DNA from: Eutreptiella sp. 'Long Island Sound 2002'
Lineage: Eukaryota; Euglenozoa; Euglenophyceae; Eutreptiales; Eutreptiaceae
Direction of reading: 5' to 3'
Assembly: GCA_964036045.1 (NCBI GenBank)
Contig: OZ038395.1
Coordinates: 3,064,410 to 3,128,409 of the forward strand
Length of the DNA: 64,000 nucleotides
Part shown: piece by piece, positions 27,436 to 39,706 of the stretch
Numbering within the stretch: the first letter of the stretch is position 1
How the letters are laid out: the number at the start of each line of letters is the position of its first letter
Translations under genes and position numbers: made by a program
Notes under the pieces: generated by a model
What the model saw: only the letters and a program-made list of their open reading frames with translations
The model's database searches: none
What the model was told of the DNA's origin: nothing

Positions 27436-28320
27436 AGCACCGGAACATGTTCCGGAAGCGCCGGAACATGTTCCGGAAGCGCCGGAACATGTTCCGGAAG
27501 CAACGGAACATGTTCCGGAAGGACCGGAACATGTTCCGGAAGCGCCAGAACATGTTCCGGAAGCACCGGAACATGTTCCGGAAGGACCGGAACATGTTCC
27601 GGAAGTACCGGAATATGTTCCGGAAGCGCCGGAACATGTTCCGGAAGGACCGGAACGTGTTCCGGAAGCACCGGAACATGTTCCGGAAGCAACGGAACAT
27701 GTTCCGGAAGCACCGGAACATGCTCCGGAAGCACCGGAACATGTTCCGGAAGCGCCGGAACATGTTCCGGAAGCACCGGAACATGTTCCGGAAGGACCGC
27801 AACATGTTCCGGAAGGACCGGAACATGTTCCGGAAGCGCCGGAACATGTTCCGGAAGGACCGGAACATGTTCCGGAAGGACCGCAACATGTTCCGGAAGC
27901 GCCGGATCATGTTCCGGAAGCGCCGGAACATGTTCCGGAAGCGCCGGAACATGTTCCAGAAGCGCCGGAACATGCTCCGGAAGCAGCGGAACATGTTCCG
28001 GAAGCGCCGGAACATGTTCCGGAAGCGCCGGAACATGTTGCGGAAGGACCGCAACATGTTCCGGAAGCGCCAGATCATGTTACGGAAGCGCCGGAACATG
28101 TTCCGGAAGCGCCGGAACATATTCCGGAAGCACCGGAACATGTTCGGGAAGCGCTGGAACATGTTCCGGAAGGACCGGAACATGTTCCGGAAGCGCCGGA
28201 ACATGTTTCGGAAGCGCCGGATCATGTTCCGGAAGCACCGGAACATGTTCCGGAAGCGCCGGAACATGTTCCGGAAGCACCGGAACATGTTCCGGAAGCA
28301 CCTGAACATGTTCCGGAAGT

Positions 28321-31300
28321 GCCGGAACATGTTCCGGAAGCACCGGAACATGTTCCGGAAGCACCGGAACATGTTCCGGAAGCACCGGAACATGTTCCGG
28401 AAGCACCGGAACATGTTCCGGAAGGACCGGAACATGTTCCGGAAGTACCGGAACATGTTCCGGAAGTACCGGAACATGTTCCGGAAGCACCGGAACATGC
28501 TCCGGAAGCACCGGAACATGTTCCGGAAGCACCGGAACATGTTTCGGAAGGACCGCAACATGTTCCGGAAGGACCGGAACATGTTCCGGAAGCGCCGGAA
28601 CATGTTCCGGAAGGACCGGAACATGTTCCGGAAGGACCGCAACATGTTCCGGAAGCGCCGGATCATGTTCCGGAAGCGCCGGAACATGTTCCGGAAGCGC
28701 CGGAACATGTTCCAGAAGCGCCGGAACATGCTCCGGAAGCAGCGGAACATGTTCCGGAAGCGCCGGAACATGTTCCGGAAGCACCGGAACATGTTGCGGA
28801 AGGACCGCAACATGTTCCGGAAGCGCCGGAACATGTTACGGAAGCGCCAGAACATGTTCCGGAAGCGCCGGAACATATTCCGGAAGCACCGGAACATGTT
28901 CGGGAAGCGCTGGAACATGTTCCGGAAGGACCGGAACATGTTCCGGAAGCGCCGGAACATGTTTCGGAAGCGCCGGATCATGTTCCGGAAGCACCGGAAC
29001 ATGTTCCGGAAGCGCCGGAACATGTTCCGGAAGCACCGGAACATGTTCCGGAAGCACCTGAACATGTTCTGGAAGTGCCGGAACATGTTCCGGAAGCACC
29101 GGAACATGTTCCGGAAGCACCGGAACATGTTCCGGACGCACCGGAACATGTTCCGGAAGCACCCGAACATGTTCCGGAAGCGCCGGAACATCTTCCGGAA
29201 AGGCCGGAACACGTTCCGGAGGCACCGGAACATGTTCCGGAAGCGCCGGAACATGTTCCGGAAGAACCGGAACATGTTCCGGAAGCACCGGAACATGTTC
29301 CGGAAGCACCGGAACATGTTCCGGAAGCGCCGGAACATGTTCCGGAAGCGCCGGAACATGTTCCGGAAGCACCGGAACATGTTCCGGAAGCGCCGGAACA
29401 TGTTCCGGAAGCAACGGAACATGTTCCGGAAGGACCGGAACATGTTCCGGAAGCGCCGGAACATGTTCCGGAAGCACCGGAACATGTTCCGGAAGGACCG
29501 CAACATGTTCCGGAAGTACCGGAACATGTTCCGGAAGCACCGGAACATGTTCCGGAAGGACCGCAACATGTTCCGGAAGGACCGGAACATGTTCCGGAAG
29601 CGCCGGAACATGTTCCGGAAGCGCCGGAACATGTTCCGGTGCTTCCAGAACATGTTCCGGTGCTTCCGGAACATGTTCCGGAAGCGCCGGAACATGTTCC
29701 GGAAGCACCGGAACATGTTCCGGAAGGACCGCAACATGTTCCGGAAGCGCCGGATCATGTTCCAAAAGCGCCGGAGCATGTTCCGGAAGCGCCGGAACAT
29801 GTTCCGGGAGCACCGGAACATGTTCCGGAAGGACCGCAACATGTTCCGGAAGCACCGGAACATGTTCCGGAAGCGCCGGAACATGTTCCGGAAGCGCCGG
29901 AACATGTTCCGGAAGCACTGGAACATGTTCCGGAAGGACCGCAACATGTTCCGGAAGCGCCGGATCATGTTCCGGAAGCGCCGGAACATGTTCCGGAAGC
30001 GCCGGAACATGTTCCGGAAGCGTCGGAATATGTTCCGGAAGCACCGGAACATGTTCCGGAAGCACCTGAACATGTTCCGGAAGCGCCGGAACATGTTCCG
30101 GTCCTTCCGGAACATGTTCCGGAAGCGCCGGAACATGTTTCGGAAGCACCGGAACATGTTCCGGAAGGACCGGAACATGTTCCGGAAGGGGCAGAACATG
30201 TTCCGGAAGCACCGGAACATCTTCCGGAAGTGCCGGAACATGTTCCGGAAGGACCGGAACATCTTCCGGAAGGACCGGAACATGTTCCGGAGGCACCGGA
30301 ACATGTTCCGGAAGTGCCAGAACCGGAACATGCTCCGGAAGCACCGGAACATGTTCGGGAAGCGCCGGAACATGTTCCGGAAGCGCCGGAACATGTTCTG
30401 GAAGCGCCGGAACATGTTCCGGAAGCACCGGAACATGTTCCGGAAGGACCGGAACATGTTCCGGAAGGACCGGAACATGTTCGGGAAGGACCTGAACATG
30501 TTTCGAAAGGACCGGAACATGTTCGGGATGCGCCGGAACATGTTCCGGAAGCACCGGAACATGTTCCGGAAGGACCAGAACATGTTCCGGAAGCGCCGGA
30601 ACATGTTCTGAAAGGACCGGAACATGTTCCGGAAGCGCCGGAACATGTTCCGGAAGCGCCGGAACATGTTCCGGAAGGACCTGAACATGTTCCGGAAGCA
30701 CCTGAACATGTTCTGGAAGTGCCGGAACATGTTCCGGAAGCACCGGAACATGTTCCGGAAGCACCGGAACATGTTCCGGAAGCACCGGAACATGTTCCGG
30801 AAGCACCGGAACATGTTCCGGAAGGACCGGAACATGTTCCGGAAGTACCGGAACATGTTCCGGAAGTACCGGAACATGTTCCGGAAGCACCGGAACATGC
30901 TCCGGAAGCACCGGAACATGTTCCGGAAGCACCGGAACATGTTTCGGAAGGACCGCAACATGTTCCGGAAGGACCGGAACATGTTCCGGAAGCGCCGGAA
31001 CATGTTCCGGAAGGACCGGAACATGTTCCGGAAGGACCGCAACATGTTCCGGAAGCGCCGGATCATGTTCCGGAAGCGCCGGAACATGTTCCGGAAGCGC
31101 CGGAACATGTTCCAGAAGCGCCGGAACATGCTCCGGAAGCAGCGGAACATGTTCCGGAAGCGCCGGAACATGTTCCGGAAGCACCGGAACATGTTGCGGA
31201 AGGACCGCAACATGTTCCGGAAGCGCCGGAACATGTTACGGAAGCGCCGGAACATGTTCCGGAAGCGCCGGAACATATTCCGGAAGCACCGGAACATGTT

Positions 31301-31740
31301 CGGGAAGCGCTGGAACATGTTCCGGAAGGACCGGAACATGTTCCGGAAGCGCCGGAACATGTTTCGGAAGCGCCGGATCATGTTCCGGAAGCACCGGAAC
31401 ATGTTCCGGAAGCGCCGGAACATGTTCCGGAAGCACCGGAACATGTTCCGGAAGCACCTGAACATGTTCTGGAAGTGCCGGAACATGTTCCGGAAGCACC
31501 GGAACATGTTCCGGAAGCACCGGAACATGTTCCGGACGCACCGGAACATGTTCCGGAAGCACCCGAACATGTTCCGGAAGCGCCGGAACATGTTCCGGAA
31601 AGGCCGGAACACGTTCCGGAGGCACCGGAACATGTTCCGGAAGCGCCGGAACATGTTCCGGAAGCACCGGAACATGTTCCGGAAGCACCGGAACATGTTC
31701 CGGAAGCACCGGAACATGTTCCGGAAGCGCCGGAACATGT
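28321..31740. repeat. Duplication with 2,400-bp offset (28321-~29340 and 30721-~31740)
   Basis: About 1 kb starting at 28321 is repeated at 30721 with only a few substitutions that I could see, for example near 28849/31249, 29192/31592 and 29254/31654. Shared oddities include CCGGAACATG followed by CTCCGG, TTGCGGAAGG, TTACGGAAG, the CACCTGAAC units and the GGACGCACC spacer. The offset is not a multiple of 21 because the segment in between holds sub-unit indels, such as the 11-bp spacer at 30307-30317. Confidence 0.83.
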
Positions 31741-33463
31741 TCCGGAAGCAACGGAACATGTTCCGGAAGCAACGGAACATGTTCCGGAAGGACCGGAACA
31801 TGTTCCGGAAGCGCCGGAACATGTTCCGGAAGCACCGGAACATGTTCCGGAAGGACCGGAACATGTTCCGGAAGTACCGGAACATGTTCCGGAAGCACCG
31901 GAACATGTTCCGGAAGGACCGGAACATGTTCCGGAAGCGCCGGAACATGTTCCGGAAGCGCCGGAACATGTTCCGGTGCTTCCAGAACATGTTCCGGAAG
32001 CGCCGGATCATGTTCCAAAAGCGCCGGAGCATGTTCCGGAAGCGCCGGAACATGTTCCGGGAGCACCGGAACATGTTCCGGAAGGACCGCAACATGTTCC
32101 GGAAGCACCGGAACATGTTCCGGAAGCGCCGGAACATGTTCCGGAAGCGCCGGAACATGTTCCGGAAGCACTGGAACATGTTCCGGAAGGACCGCAACAT
32201 GTTCCGGAAGCGCCGGATCATGTTCCGGAAGCGCCGGAACATGTTCCGGAAGCGCCGGAACATGTTCCGGAAGCGTCGGAATATGTTCCGGAAGCACCGG
32301 AACATGTTCCGGAAGCACCTGAACATGTTCCGGAAGGACCGGAACATGTTCGGGAAGGACCGGAACATGTTTCGAAAGGACCGGAACATGTTCGGGATGC
32401 GCCGGAACATGTTCCGGAAGCACCGGAACATGTTCCGGAAGGACCGGAACATGTTCCGGAAGCGCCGGAACATGTTCCGAAAGGACCGGAACATGTTCCG
32501 GAAGCGCCGGAACATGTTCCGGAAGCGCCGGAACATGTTCCGGAAGGACCTGAACATGTTCCGGAAGCACCGGAACATGTTCCGGAGGCACCGGAACATG
32601 TTCCGGAAGCGCCGGAACATGTTCCGGAAGCGCCGGAACATGTTCCGGAAACGCCGGAACATGTTCCGGAGGCGCCGGAACATGTTCCGGAAGTACCGGA
32701 ACATGTTCCGGAATCGCCGGAACATGTTCCGGAGGCACCGGAACAAGTTACGGAGGCGCCGGAACATGTTCCGGAAGGACCGGAACATGTTCGGGAAGCA
32801 CGGAAACATGTTCGGGAAGGACCGGATCATGTTCCGGAAGCACCGGAACATGTTCTGGAAGCGCCGGAACATGTTGCGGAAGCGCCGGAACAAGTTCCGG
32901 AAGCACCGGAACATGTTCCGGAAGCACCTGAACATGTTCCGGAAGCGCCGGAACATGTTCCGGTCCTTCCGGAATATGTTCCGGAAGCGCCGGAACATGT
33001 TTCGGAAGCACCGGAACATGTTCCGGAAGGACCGGAACATGTTTCGGAAGCACCGGAACATGTTCCGGAAGGACCGGAACATTTTCCGGAAGCACCGAAA
33101 CATGTTCAGGAAGCGCCGGAACATGTTCCGGAAGCACCGGAACATGTTCCGGAAGGACCGCAACATGTTCCGGAAGCGCCGGATCATGTTCCGGAAGCGC
33201 CGGAACATGTTCCGGAAGCACCGGAACATGTTCGGGAAGCGCCAGAACATGTTCCGGAAGGACCGGAACATGTTCCGGAAGCGCCGGAACATGTTCCGAA
33301 AGCGCCGGATCATGTTCCGGAAGGACCGGAACATGTTCCGGAAGCGCCGGAACATCTTCCGGAAGCGCCGGAACATGTTCCGGAAGCACCGGAACATGTT
33401 CCGGAAGCACCGGAACATGTTCCGGAAGCGCCGGAACATGTTCCGGAAGCACCGGAACATGTT

Positions 33464-35160
33464 CCAGAAGCGCCGGAACATGTTCCGGAAGCACCGGAAC
33501 ATGTTCCGGAGGCACCGGATCATGTTCCGGAGGCGCCGGAACATGTTCCGGAAGCACCGGAACATGTTCGGGAAGGACCGGAACATGTTCCGGAAGCGCC
33601 GGAACATGTTCCGGAAGGACCGGAACATGTTCCGGAAGCACCGGAACATGTTCTGGAAGCACCGGAACATGTTCCGGAAGGACCGGAACATGTTCCGGAA
33701 GCACCGGAACATGTTCCGGAAGCGCCGGAACATGTTCCGGAAGCACCGGAACATGTTCCGGAAGCACCGGAACATGTTCCGGAAGGACCGGAACATGTTT
33801 GGGCAGGACCGCAACATGTTCCGGAAGGACCGGAACATGTTCCGGAAGCGCCGAAACATGTTCCGGAAGCACCGGAGCATGTTCCGGAAGCGCCGGATCA
33901 TGTTCCGGAAGCACCGAAACATGTTCCGGAAGCGCCGGAACATGTTCCGGAAGCGCCGGAACATGTTCCGGAAGCGCCGGAAAATGTTCCGGAAGCACCG
34001 GAACGTGTTCCGGAAGCTCCGGAACATGTTCCGGAAGGACCGGAACATGTTCCGGAAGTATCGGAACATGTTCCTCAAGCACCAGAACATGTTCCGGAAG
34101 CACCGGAACATGTTCCGGAAGCACCGGAACATGTTCCGGAAGCACCGGAACATGTTCCGGAAGCACCGGAACATGTTCCGGAAGCACCGGAACATGTTCC
34201 AGAAGCGCCGGAACATGTTCCGGAAGCGCCGGAACATGTTCCGGAAGCACCGGAACATGTTCCGGAAGCACCGGAACATGTTCCCGTAGCGCCGGAACAT
34301 GTTCCGGAAGCGCCGGAACATGTTCCGGAAGCGCGGGATCATGTTCCGGAAGCGCCGGAATATGTTCCGGAAGCGCCGGAACATGTTCCAGAAGCACCGG
34401 AACATGTTCCAGAAGCGCCGGAACATGTTCCGGAAGCACCGGAACATGTTCCGGAGGCACCGGATCATGTTCCGGAGGCGCCGGAACATGTTCCGGAAGC
34501 ACCGGAACATGTTCGGGAAGGACCGGAACATGTTCCGGAAGCGCCGGAACATGTTCCGGAAGGACCGGAACATGTTCCGGAAGCACCGGAACATGTTCTG
34601 GAAGCACCGGAACATGTTCCGGAAGGACCGGAACATGTTCCGGAAGCACCGGAACATGTTCCGGAAGCGCCGGAACATGTTCCGGAAGCACCGGAACATG
34701 TTCCGGAAGCACCGGAACATGTTCCGGAAGGACCGGAACATGTTTGGGCAGGACCGCAACATGTTCCGGAAGGACCGGAACATGTTCCGGAAGCGCCGAA
34801 ACATGTTCCGGAAGCACCGGAGCATGTTCCGGAAGCGCCGGATCATGTTCCGGAAGCACCGAAACATGTTCCGGAAGCGCCGGAACATGTTCCGGAAGCG
34901 CCGGAACATGTTCCGGAAGCGCCGGAAAATGTTCCGGAAGCACCGGAACGTGTTCCGGAAGCTCCGGAACATGTTCCGGAAGGACCGGAACATGTTCCGG
35001 AAGCACCGGAACATGTTCCGGAAGCACCGGAACATGTTCCCGTAGCGCCGGAACATGTTCCGGAAGCGCCGGAACATGTTCCGGAAGCGCGGGATCATGT
35101 TCCGGAAGCGCCGGAATATGTTCCGGAAGCGCCGGAACATGTTCCAGAAGCACCGGAACA
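33464..35160. repeat. 945-bp tandem duplication with nine-unit deletion in copy two
   Basis: Copy one is 33464-34408 and copy two starts at 34409. CCAGAAGCG (33464/34409), GGCACCGGATC (33511/34456) and GGGCAGG (33801/34746) are all 945 bp apart. The later landmark CGTAGCG (34285/35041) is only 756 bp apart, so copy two lacks 189 bp, exactly nine units. The CGGGATCATG landmark that follows recurs once more 441 bp on, at 35090 and 35531. Confidence 0.82.
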
Positions 35161-36599
35161 TGTTCCGGAAGGACCGGAACATGTTCCGGAAGCACCGCAA
35201 CATGTTCCGGAAGGACCGCAACATGTTCCGGAAGCGCCGGATCATGTTCCGGAAGCGCCGGAACATGTTCCGGAAGCGCCGGAACATGTTCCGGAAGTAC
35301 CGGAACATGTTCGGGAAGCGCCAGAACATGTTCCGGAAGGACCGGAACATGTTCCGGAAGCGCCGGAACATGTTCCGGAAGCACCGGAACATGTTCCGGA
35401 AGCACCTGAACATGTTCCGGAAGCGCCGGAACATGTTTCGACAGCACCGGAACATGTTCTGGAAGGACCGGAACATGTTCTGGAAGCACCGGAACATGTT
35501 CCGGAAGCGCCGGAACATGTTCCGGAAGCGCGGGATCATGTTCCGGAAGCGCCGGAATATGTTCCGGAAGCGCCGGAACATGTTCCAGAAGCACCGGAAC
35601 ATGTTCCGGAAGGACCGGAACATGTTCCGGAAGCACCGCAACATGTTCCGGAAGGACCGCAACATGTTCCGGAAGCGCCGGATCATGTTCCGGAAGCGCC
35701 GGAACATGTTCCGGAAGTACCGGAACATGGTCGGGAAGCGCCAGAACATGTTCCGGAAGCACCGGAACATGTTCCGGAGGCACCGGAACATGTTCCGGAA
35801 GCGCCTGAACATGTTCCGGAAGCACCGGAACATGTTCCGGAATCGCCGGAACATGTTCCGGAGGCACCGGAACATGTTCGGGAAGGACCGGAACATGTTC
35901 CGGAAGCACCGGAACATGTTCCGGAAGGACCAGAACATGTTCGGGAAGGACCGGAACATGTTCCGGAAGCACCGGAACATGTTCCGGAAGCGCCGGAACA
36001 TGTTCCGGAAGCGCCGGATCATGTTCTGGAAGCGCCGGAGCATATTCCGGAAGCACCGGAGCATGTTCCGGAAGCACCGGAACATGTTCCGGAAGGACCG
36101 GAACATGTTCAGGAAGCGCCGGATTATGTTCCGGAAGGTCCGGAACATGTTCCGGAAGCACCGGAACATGTTCCGGAAGCGCCGGATCATGTTCCGGAAG
36201 CGCCGGAACATGTTCCGGAAGCGCCGGAATATGTTCCGGAAGCACCGGAACATGTTCCGGAAGCGCCGGAACATGTTCCGGAGGGACCGGAACATGTTCC
36301 GGAAGGACCGGAACATGTTCCGGAAGCGCCGGAACATGTTCTGGAAGCGCCAGAACATGTTCCGGAAGCGCCGGAACATGTTCCGGAAGCACCGGAACAT
36401 GTTCCGGAAGCACCGGAACATGTTCCGGAAAGACCGGAACATGTTCCGATGCTTCCGGAACATGTTCCGAAAGCACCGGAACATGTTCCGGAAGCACCGG
36501 AACATGTTCCGGAAGGACCGGAACATGTTCCGGAAGGACCGGAACATGTTCCGGAAGGACCGGAACATGTTCCGGAAGCGCCGGAACATGTTTCGGAAG

Positions 36600-37150
36600 C
36601 GCCGGAACATGTTCCGGAAGGCCCGGAACATGTTTCGGAAGCGCCGGAACATGTTCCGGAAGCGCCGGAACATGTTCCGGAAGGACCGGAACATGTTCCG
36701 GAAGCACCGGAACATGTTCCGGAAGCGCCGGAACATGTTCCGGAGGCACCGGAACATGTTCTGGAATCGCCGGAACATGTTCCGGAAGCACCGGAACATG
36801 TTCCGGAAGGACCGGAACATGTTCCGGAAGCACCGGAACATGTTCCGGAAGCACCGGAACATGTTCCGGAAGGACCGGAACATGTTCCGGAAGCACCGGA
36901 ACATGTTCCGGAAGGACCGGAACATGTTCCGGAAGCGCCGGAACATGTTCCGGAAGGCCTGGAACATGTTTCGGAAGCGCCGGAACATGTTCCGGAAGCG
37001 CCGGAACATGTTCCGGAAGCACCGGAACATGTTCCGGAAGGACCGGAACATGTTCCGGAAGCACCGGAACATGTTCCGGAAGCACCGGAACATGTTCCGG
37101 AAGCGCCGGAACATGTTCCGGAGGCACCGGAACATGTTCCGGAATCGCCG
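36600..37150. repeat. 336-bp duplication marked by GGCC spacers
   Basis: The unusual spacers in GGAAGGCCCGG (about 36618) and GGAAGGCCTGG (about 36954) are 16 units apart, and neighbouring spacers follow the same order. One C-to-T change at a CpG separates the landmarks. Confidence 0.6.
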
Positions 37151-37978
37151 GAACATGTTCTGGAAGCACCGGAACATGTTCTGGAAGCACCGGAACATGT
37201 TCCGGAAGGACCGGAACATGTTCCGGAAGGACCGGAACATGTTCCGGAAGGACCGGAACATGTTCCGGAAGCGCCGGAACATGTTCCGGAGGGACCGGAA
37301 CATGTTCCGGAACCGCCGGAACATGTTCCGGAAGGACCGGAACATGTTCCGGAAGGGAAGGACCATGTTCCGGAAGCGCCGGATCATGTTCCGGAAGCGC
37401 CGGAACATGTTCCGGAAGCGCCGGAACATGTTCCGGAAGCACCGGAACATGTTCCGGTGCTTTCGGAACATGTTGCGGAAGCACCGGAACATGTTCCGAT
37501 GCTTCCGGAACATGTTCCGAAAGCACCGGAACATGTTCCGGAAGCACCGGATCATGTTCCGGAAGGACCGGAACATGTTCCGGAAGGACCGGAACATGTT
37601 TCGGAAGCGCCGGAACATGTTCCGGAAGCGCCGGAACATGTTCCGGAAGTGCCAGAACATGTTCCGGAAGCACCGGAACATGTTCCGGAAGGACCGGAAC
37701 ATGTTCCGGAAGCGCCGGAACATGTTCCGGAAGCACCGGAACATGTTCCGGAAGGACCGGAACATGTTCCGGAAGCGCCGGAACATGTTCCGGAGGGACC
37801 GGAACTTGTTCCGGAAGCGCCGGAACATGTTTCGGAGGGACCGGAACATGTTCCGGAAGCACCGGAACATGTTCCGGAAGGACCGGAACATGTTCGGGAA
37901 GCGCCGGAACATGTTCCGGAGGGACCGGAACATGTTCCGGAAGGACCGGAACATGTTCCGGAAGGACCGGAACATGTT

Positions 37979-38680
37979 CCGGAAAGGAAAGGACCGGAAC
38001 ATGTTCCGGAAGCACCGGAACATGTTCCGGAAGCGCTGGATCATGTTCCGGAAGCGCCGGAACATGTTCCGGAAGGACCGGAACATGTTCCGGAAGGACC
38101 GGAACATGTTTCGGAAGCGCCGGAACATGTTCCGGATGCGCCGGAACATGTTCCGGAAGCGCCGGAACATGTTTCCGAAGCGCCGGAACATGTTCCGGAA
38201 GCGCCGGAACATGTTCCGGAAGCGCCAGAACATGTTCCGGAAGGACCGGAACATGTTCCGGAAGCACCGGAACATGTTCCGGAAGCACCGGAACATGTTC
38301 CGGAAGCGCCGGAACATGTTCCGGAAGCGCCGGAACATGTGCCGGAAGGACCGGAACATGTTCCGGAGGCACCGGAACATATTCCGGAATCGCCGGAACA
38401 TGTTCCGGAAGCCCCGGAACATGTTCCGGAAGGACCGGAACATGTTCCGGAAGCGCCGGAACATGTTCCGGAGGGACCGGAACATGTTCCGGAAGCGCCG
38501 GAACATGTTCCGCAAGGACCGGAACATGTTCCGGAAGCACCGGAACATGTTCCGGAAGGACCGGAACATGTTCCGTAAGCGCCGGAACATGTTACGGAGG
38601 GACCGGAACATGTTCCGGAAGGACCAGAACATGTTCCGGAAGGACCGGAACATGTTCTGGAAAGGAAAGGACCGGAACAT
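37979..38680. repeat. 680-bp-offset duplication marked by an 11-bp spacer
   Basis: The expanded spacer AAAGGAAAGGA occurs near 37982 and again about 680 bp later near 38662, followed in both by AAGCA, AAGCG with a CTGGATCATG core, and AAGCG units. The first base of the second landmark core is changed from CCGG to CTGG. Confidence 0.65.
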
Positions 38681-39495
38681 GTTCCGGAAGCACCGGAACA
38701 TGTTCCGGAAGCGCTGGATCATGTTCCGGAAGCGCCGGAACATGTTCCGGAAGCGCCGGAATATGTTCCGGAAGCACCGGAACATGTTCCGGAAGCGCCG
38801 GAACATGTTCCGGAAGGACCGGAACATGTTCCGGAAGGACCGGAACATGTTCCGGAAGCACCGGAACATGTTTCGGAAGCGCCGGAACATGTTCCGGAAG
38901 CGCCGGAACATGTTCCGGAAGGACCGGAACATGTTCCGATGCTTCCGGAACATGTTCCGAAAGCACCGGAACATGTTCCGGAAGGACCGGAACATGTTCC
39001 GGCGCTTCCGGAACATGTTCCGGAAGCGCCGGAACATTTTCCGGAAGGACCGGAACATGTTCCGGAAGGACCGGAACATGTTCCGGAAGCACCGGAACAT
39101 GTTCCGGAAGCACCGGAACATGTTCCGGAAGCGCCGGAACATGTTCCGGAAGCGCCGGAACATGTTCCGGAAGCACCGGAACATGTTCCGGAAGCACCGG
39201 AACATGTTCTGGAAGCGCCGGAACATGTTCCGGAAGGACCGGAACATGTTCCGGAAGCGCCGGAACATGTTCCGGAAGGACCGGAACATGTTCCGGAAGC
39301 ACCGGAACATGTTCCGGAAGCACCGGAACATGTTCCGGAAGCACCGGAACATGTTCTGGAAGCGCCGGAACATCTTCCGGAAGGACCGGAACATGTTCCG
39401 GAAGCACCGGAACATGTTCCGGAAGCGCCGGAACATGTTCCGGAGGGACCGGATCATGTTCCGGAAGCGCCGGAACATGTTCCGGAAGGACCGGA

Positions 39496-39510
39496 ACATG
39501 TTCCGGAAGG
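39496..39510. repeat. Left copy of putative target-site duplication
   Basis: The sequence ACATGTTCCGGAAGG directly precedes the SINE tail and is repeated immediately after the SINE head. The preceding base differs (A here, C on the other side), which limits the match to 15 bp. Because the target is itself a 21-bp satellite, some of this identity could be chance register, but the exact abutment on both ends supports a real duplication. Confidence 0.7.
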
Positions 39511-39531
39511 TAAGGTAAGGTAAGGTAAGTT
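39511..39531 (-). repeat. SINE 3' tail, (CCTTA)n
   Basis: On the plus strand this is three TAAGG units followed by TAAGT and T, which on the minus strand is a CCTTA run ending at the element's 3' boundary. Short tandem tails of this kind are typical of SINEs mobilised by LINEs that prime on a simple repeat. The boundary with the flanking 15-mer, which itself ends GGAAGG, is ambiguous by a few bases. Confidence 0.75.
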
Positions 39532-39642
39532 GCTCGGGCGATCTCCGAACTCCAGCGTATCAGTGATCCCTACCTGTCCCTCGCAGCATCCCTTCCGGCT
39601 CGCGGGGTCACCGACACCCTAGCGCCTAGGACACTGCGTTCC
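39532..39642 (-). other. SINE body, family not recognised
   Basis: About 110 bp of unique sequence lies between the tRNA-like head and the tail. It is GC-rich, has no obvious internal repeat, no long poly(T) pol III terminator and no open frame of interest. I do not recognise a CORE, V, Deu or other conserved SINE central domain by eye, so the superfamily is left open. Confidence 0.55.
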
Positions 39643-39652
39643 GCCCCCACCG

Positions 39653-39663
39653 GGATTCGAACC
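39653..39663 (-). promoter_or_regulatory. RNA polymerase III B box
   Basis: On the minus strand the sequence is GGTTCGAATCC, a perfect match to the B-box consensus GGTTCGANTCC. It lies 32 bases downstream of the A box, a normal spacing for tRNA-type promoters. It doubles as the T-arm loop and inner stem of the tRNA-like head. Confidence 0.88.
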
Positions 39664-39695
39664 GAGCACCTTTAGTTCAGGCGTCATGTGCATGA

Positions 39696-39706
39696 CCGCT
39701 GAACTA
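39696..39706 (-). promoter_or_regulatory. RNA polymerase III A box
   Basis: On the minus strand the sequence is TAGTTCAGCGG, which fits the A-box consensus TRGYNNANNNG at every fixed position. It lies 12 bases inside the 5' end of the insertion, where a type 2 internal promoter should be. Confidence 0.8.

Larger units (their letters stand above)
1..39510 (+). repeat. 21-bp palindromic satellite array, left part
   Basis: The whole stretch is tandem copies of a 21-bp unit with a self-complementary 16-bp core (CCGGAACATGTTCCGG) and a 5-bp spacer. Because the core is palindromic, only the spacer gives a unit its orientation. Spacers AAGCA, AAGCG and AAGGA dominate, and AATCG, AAGTA, AGGCA and AAGGG are minor. 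The array continues past the left window edge. Unit GC is about 57-62%. Common core variants are CCAG or CTGG for CCGG, CGCAAC for CGGAAC, and GGATCATG for GGAACATG. Most variants are substitutions or whole-unit gains and losses, with a few sub-unit indels. There is no interspersed unique DNA in these 39.5 kb. The open frames across it read as heptapeptides (such as PEHVPEA, RNMFRKH and GTCSGST) in several frames on both strands, as expected when the period is divisible by three and stops are absent, so no coding sequence is called. Family identity is unknown to me. Confidence 0.98.

Noticed and set aside
16-28305. Giant open frame of more than 9,400 codons, and dozens of other kilobase-long frames on both strands
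   Set aside because: A 21-bp stop-free repeat leaves all six frames open. The products are heptapeptide repeats with no domain, and they change register at sub-unit indels and inversions. Starts are simply the ATG inside each core.
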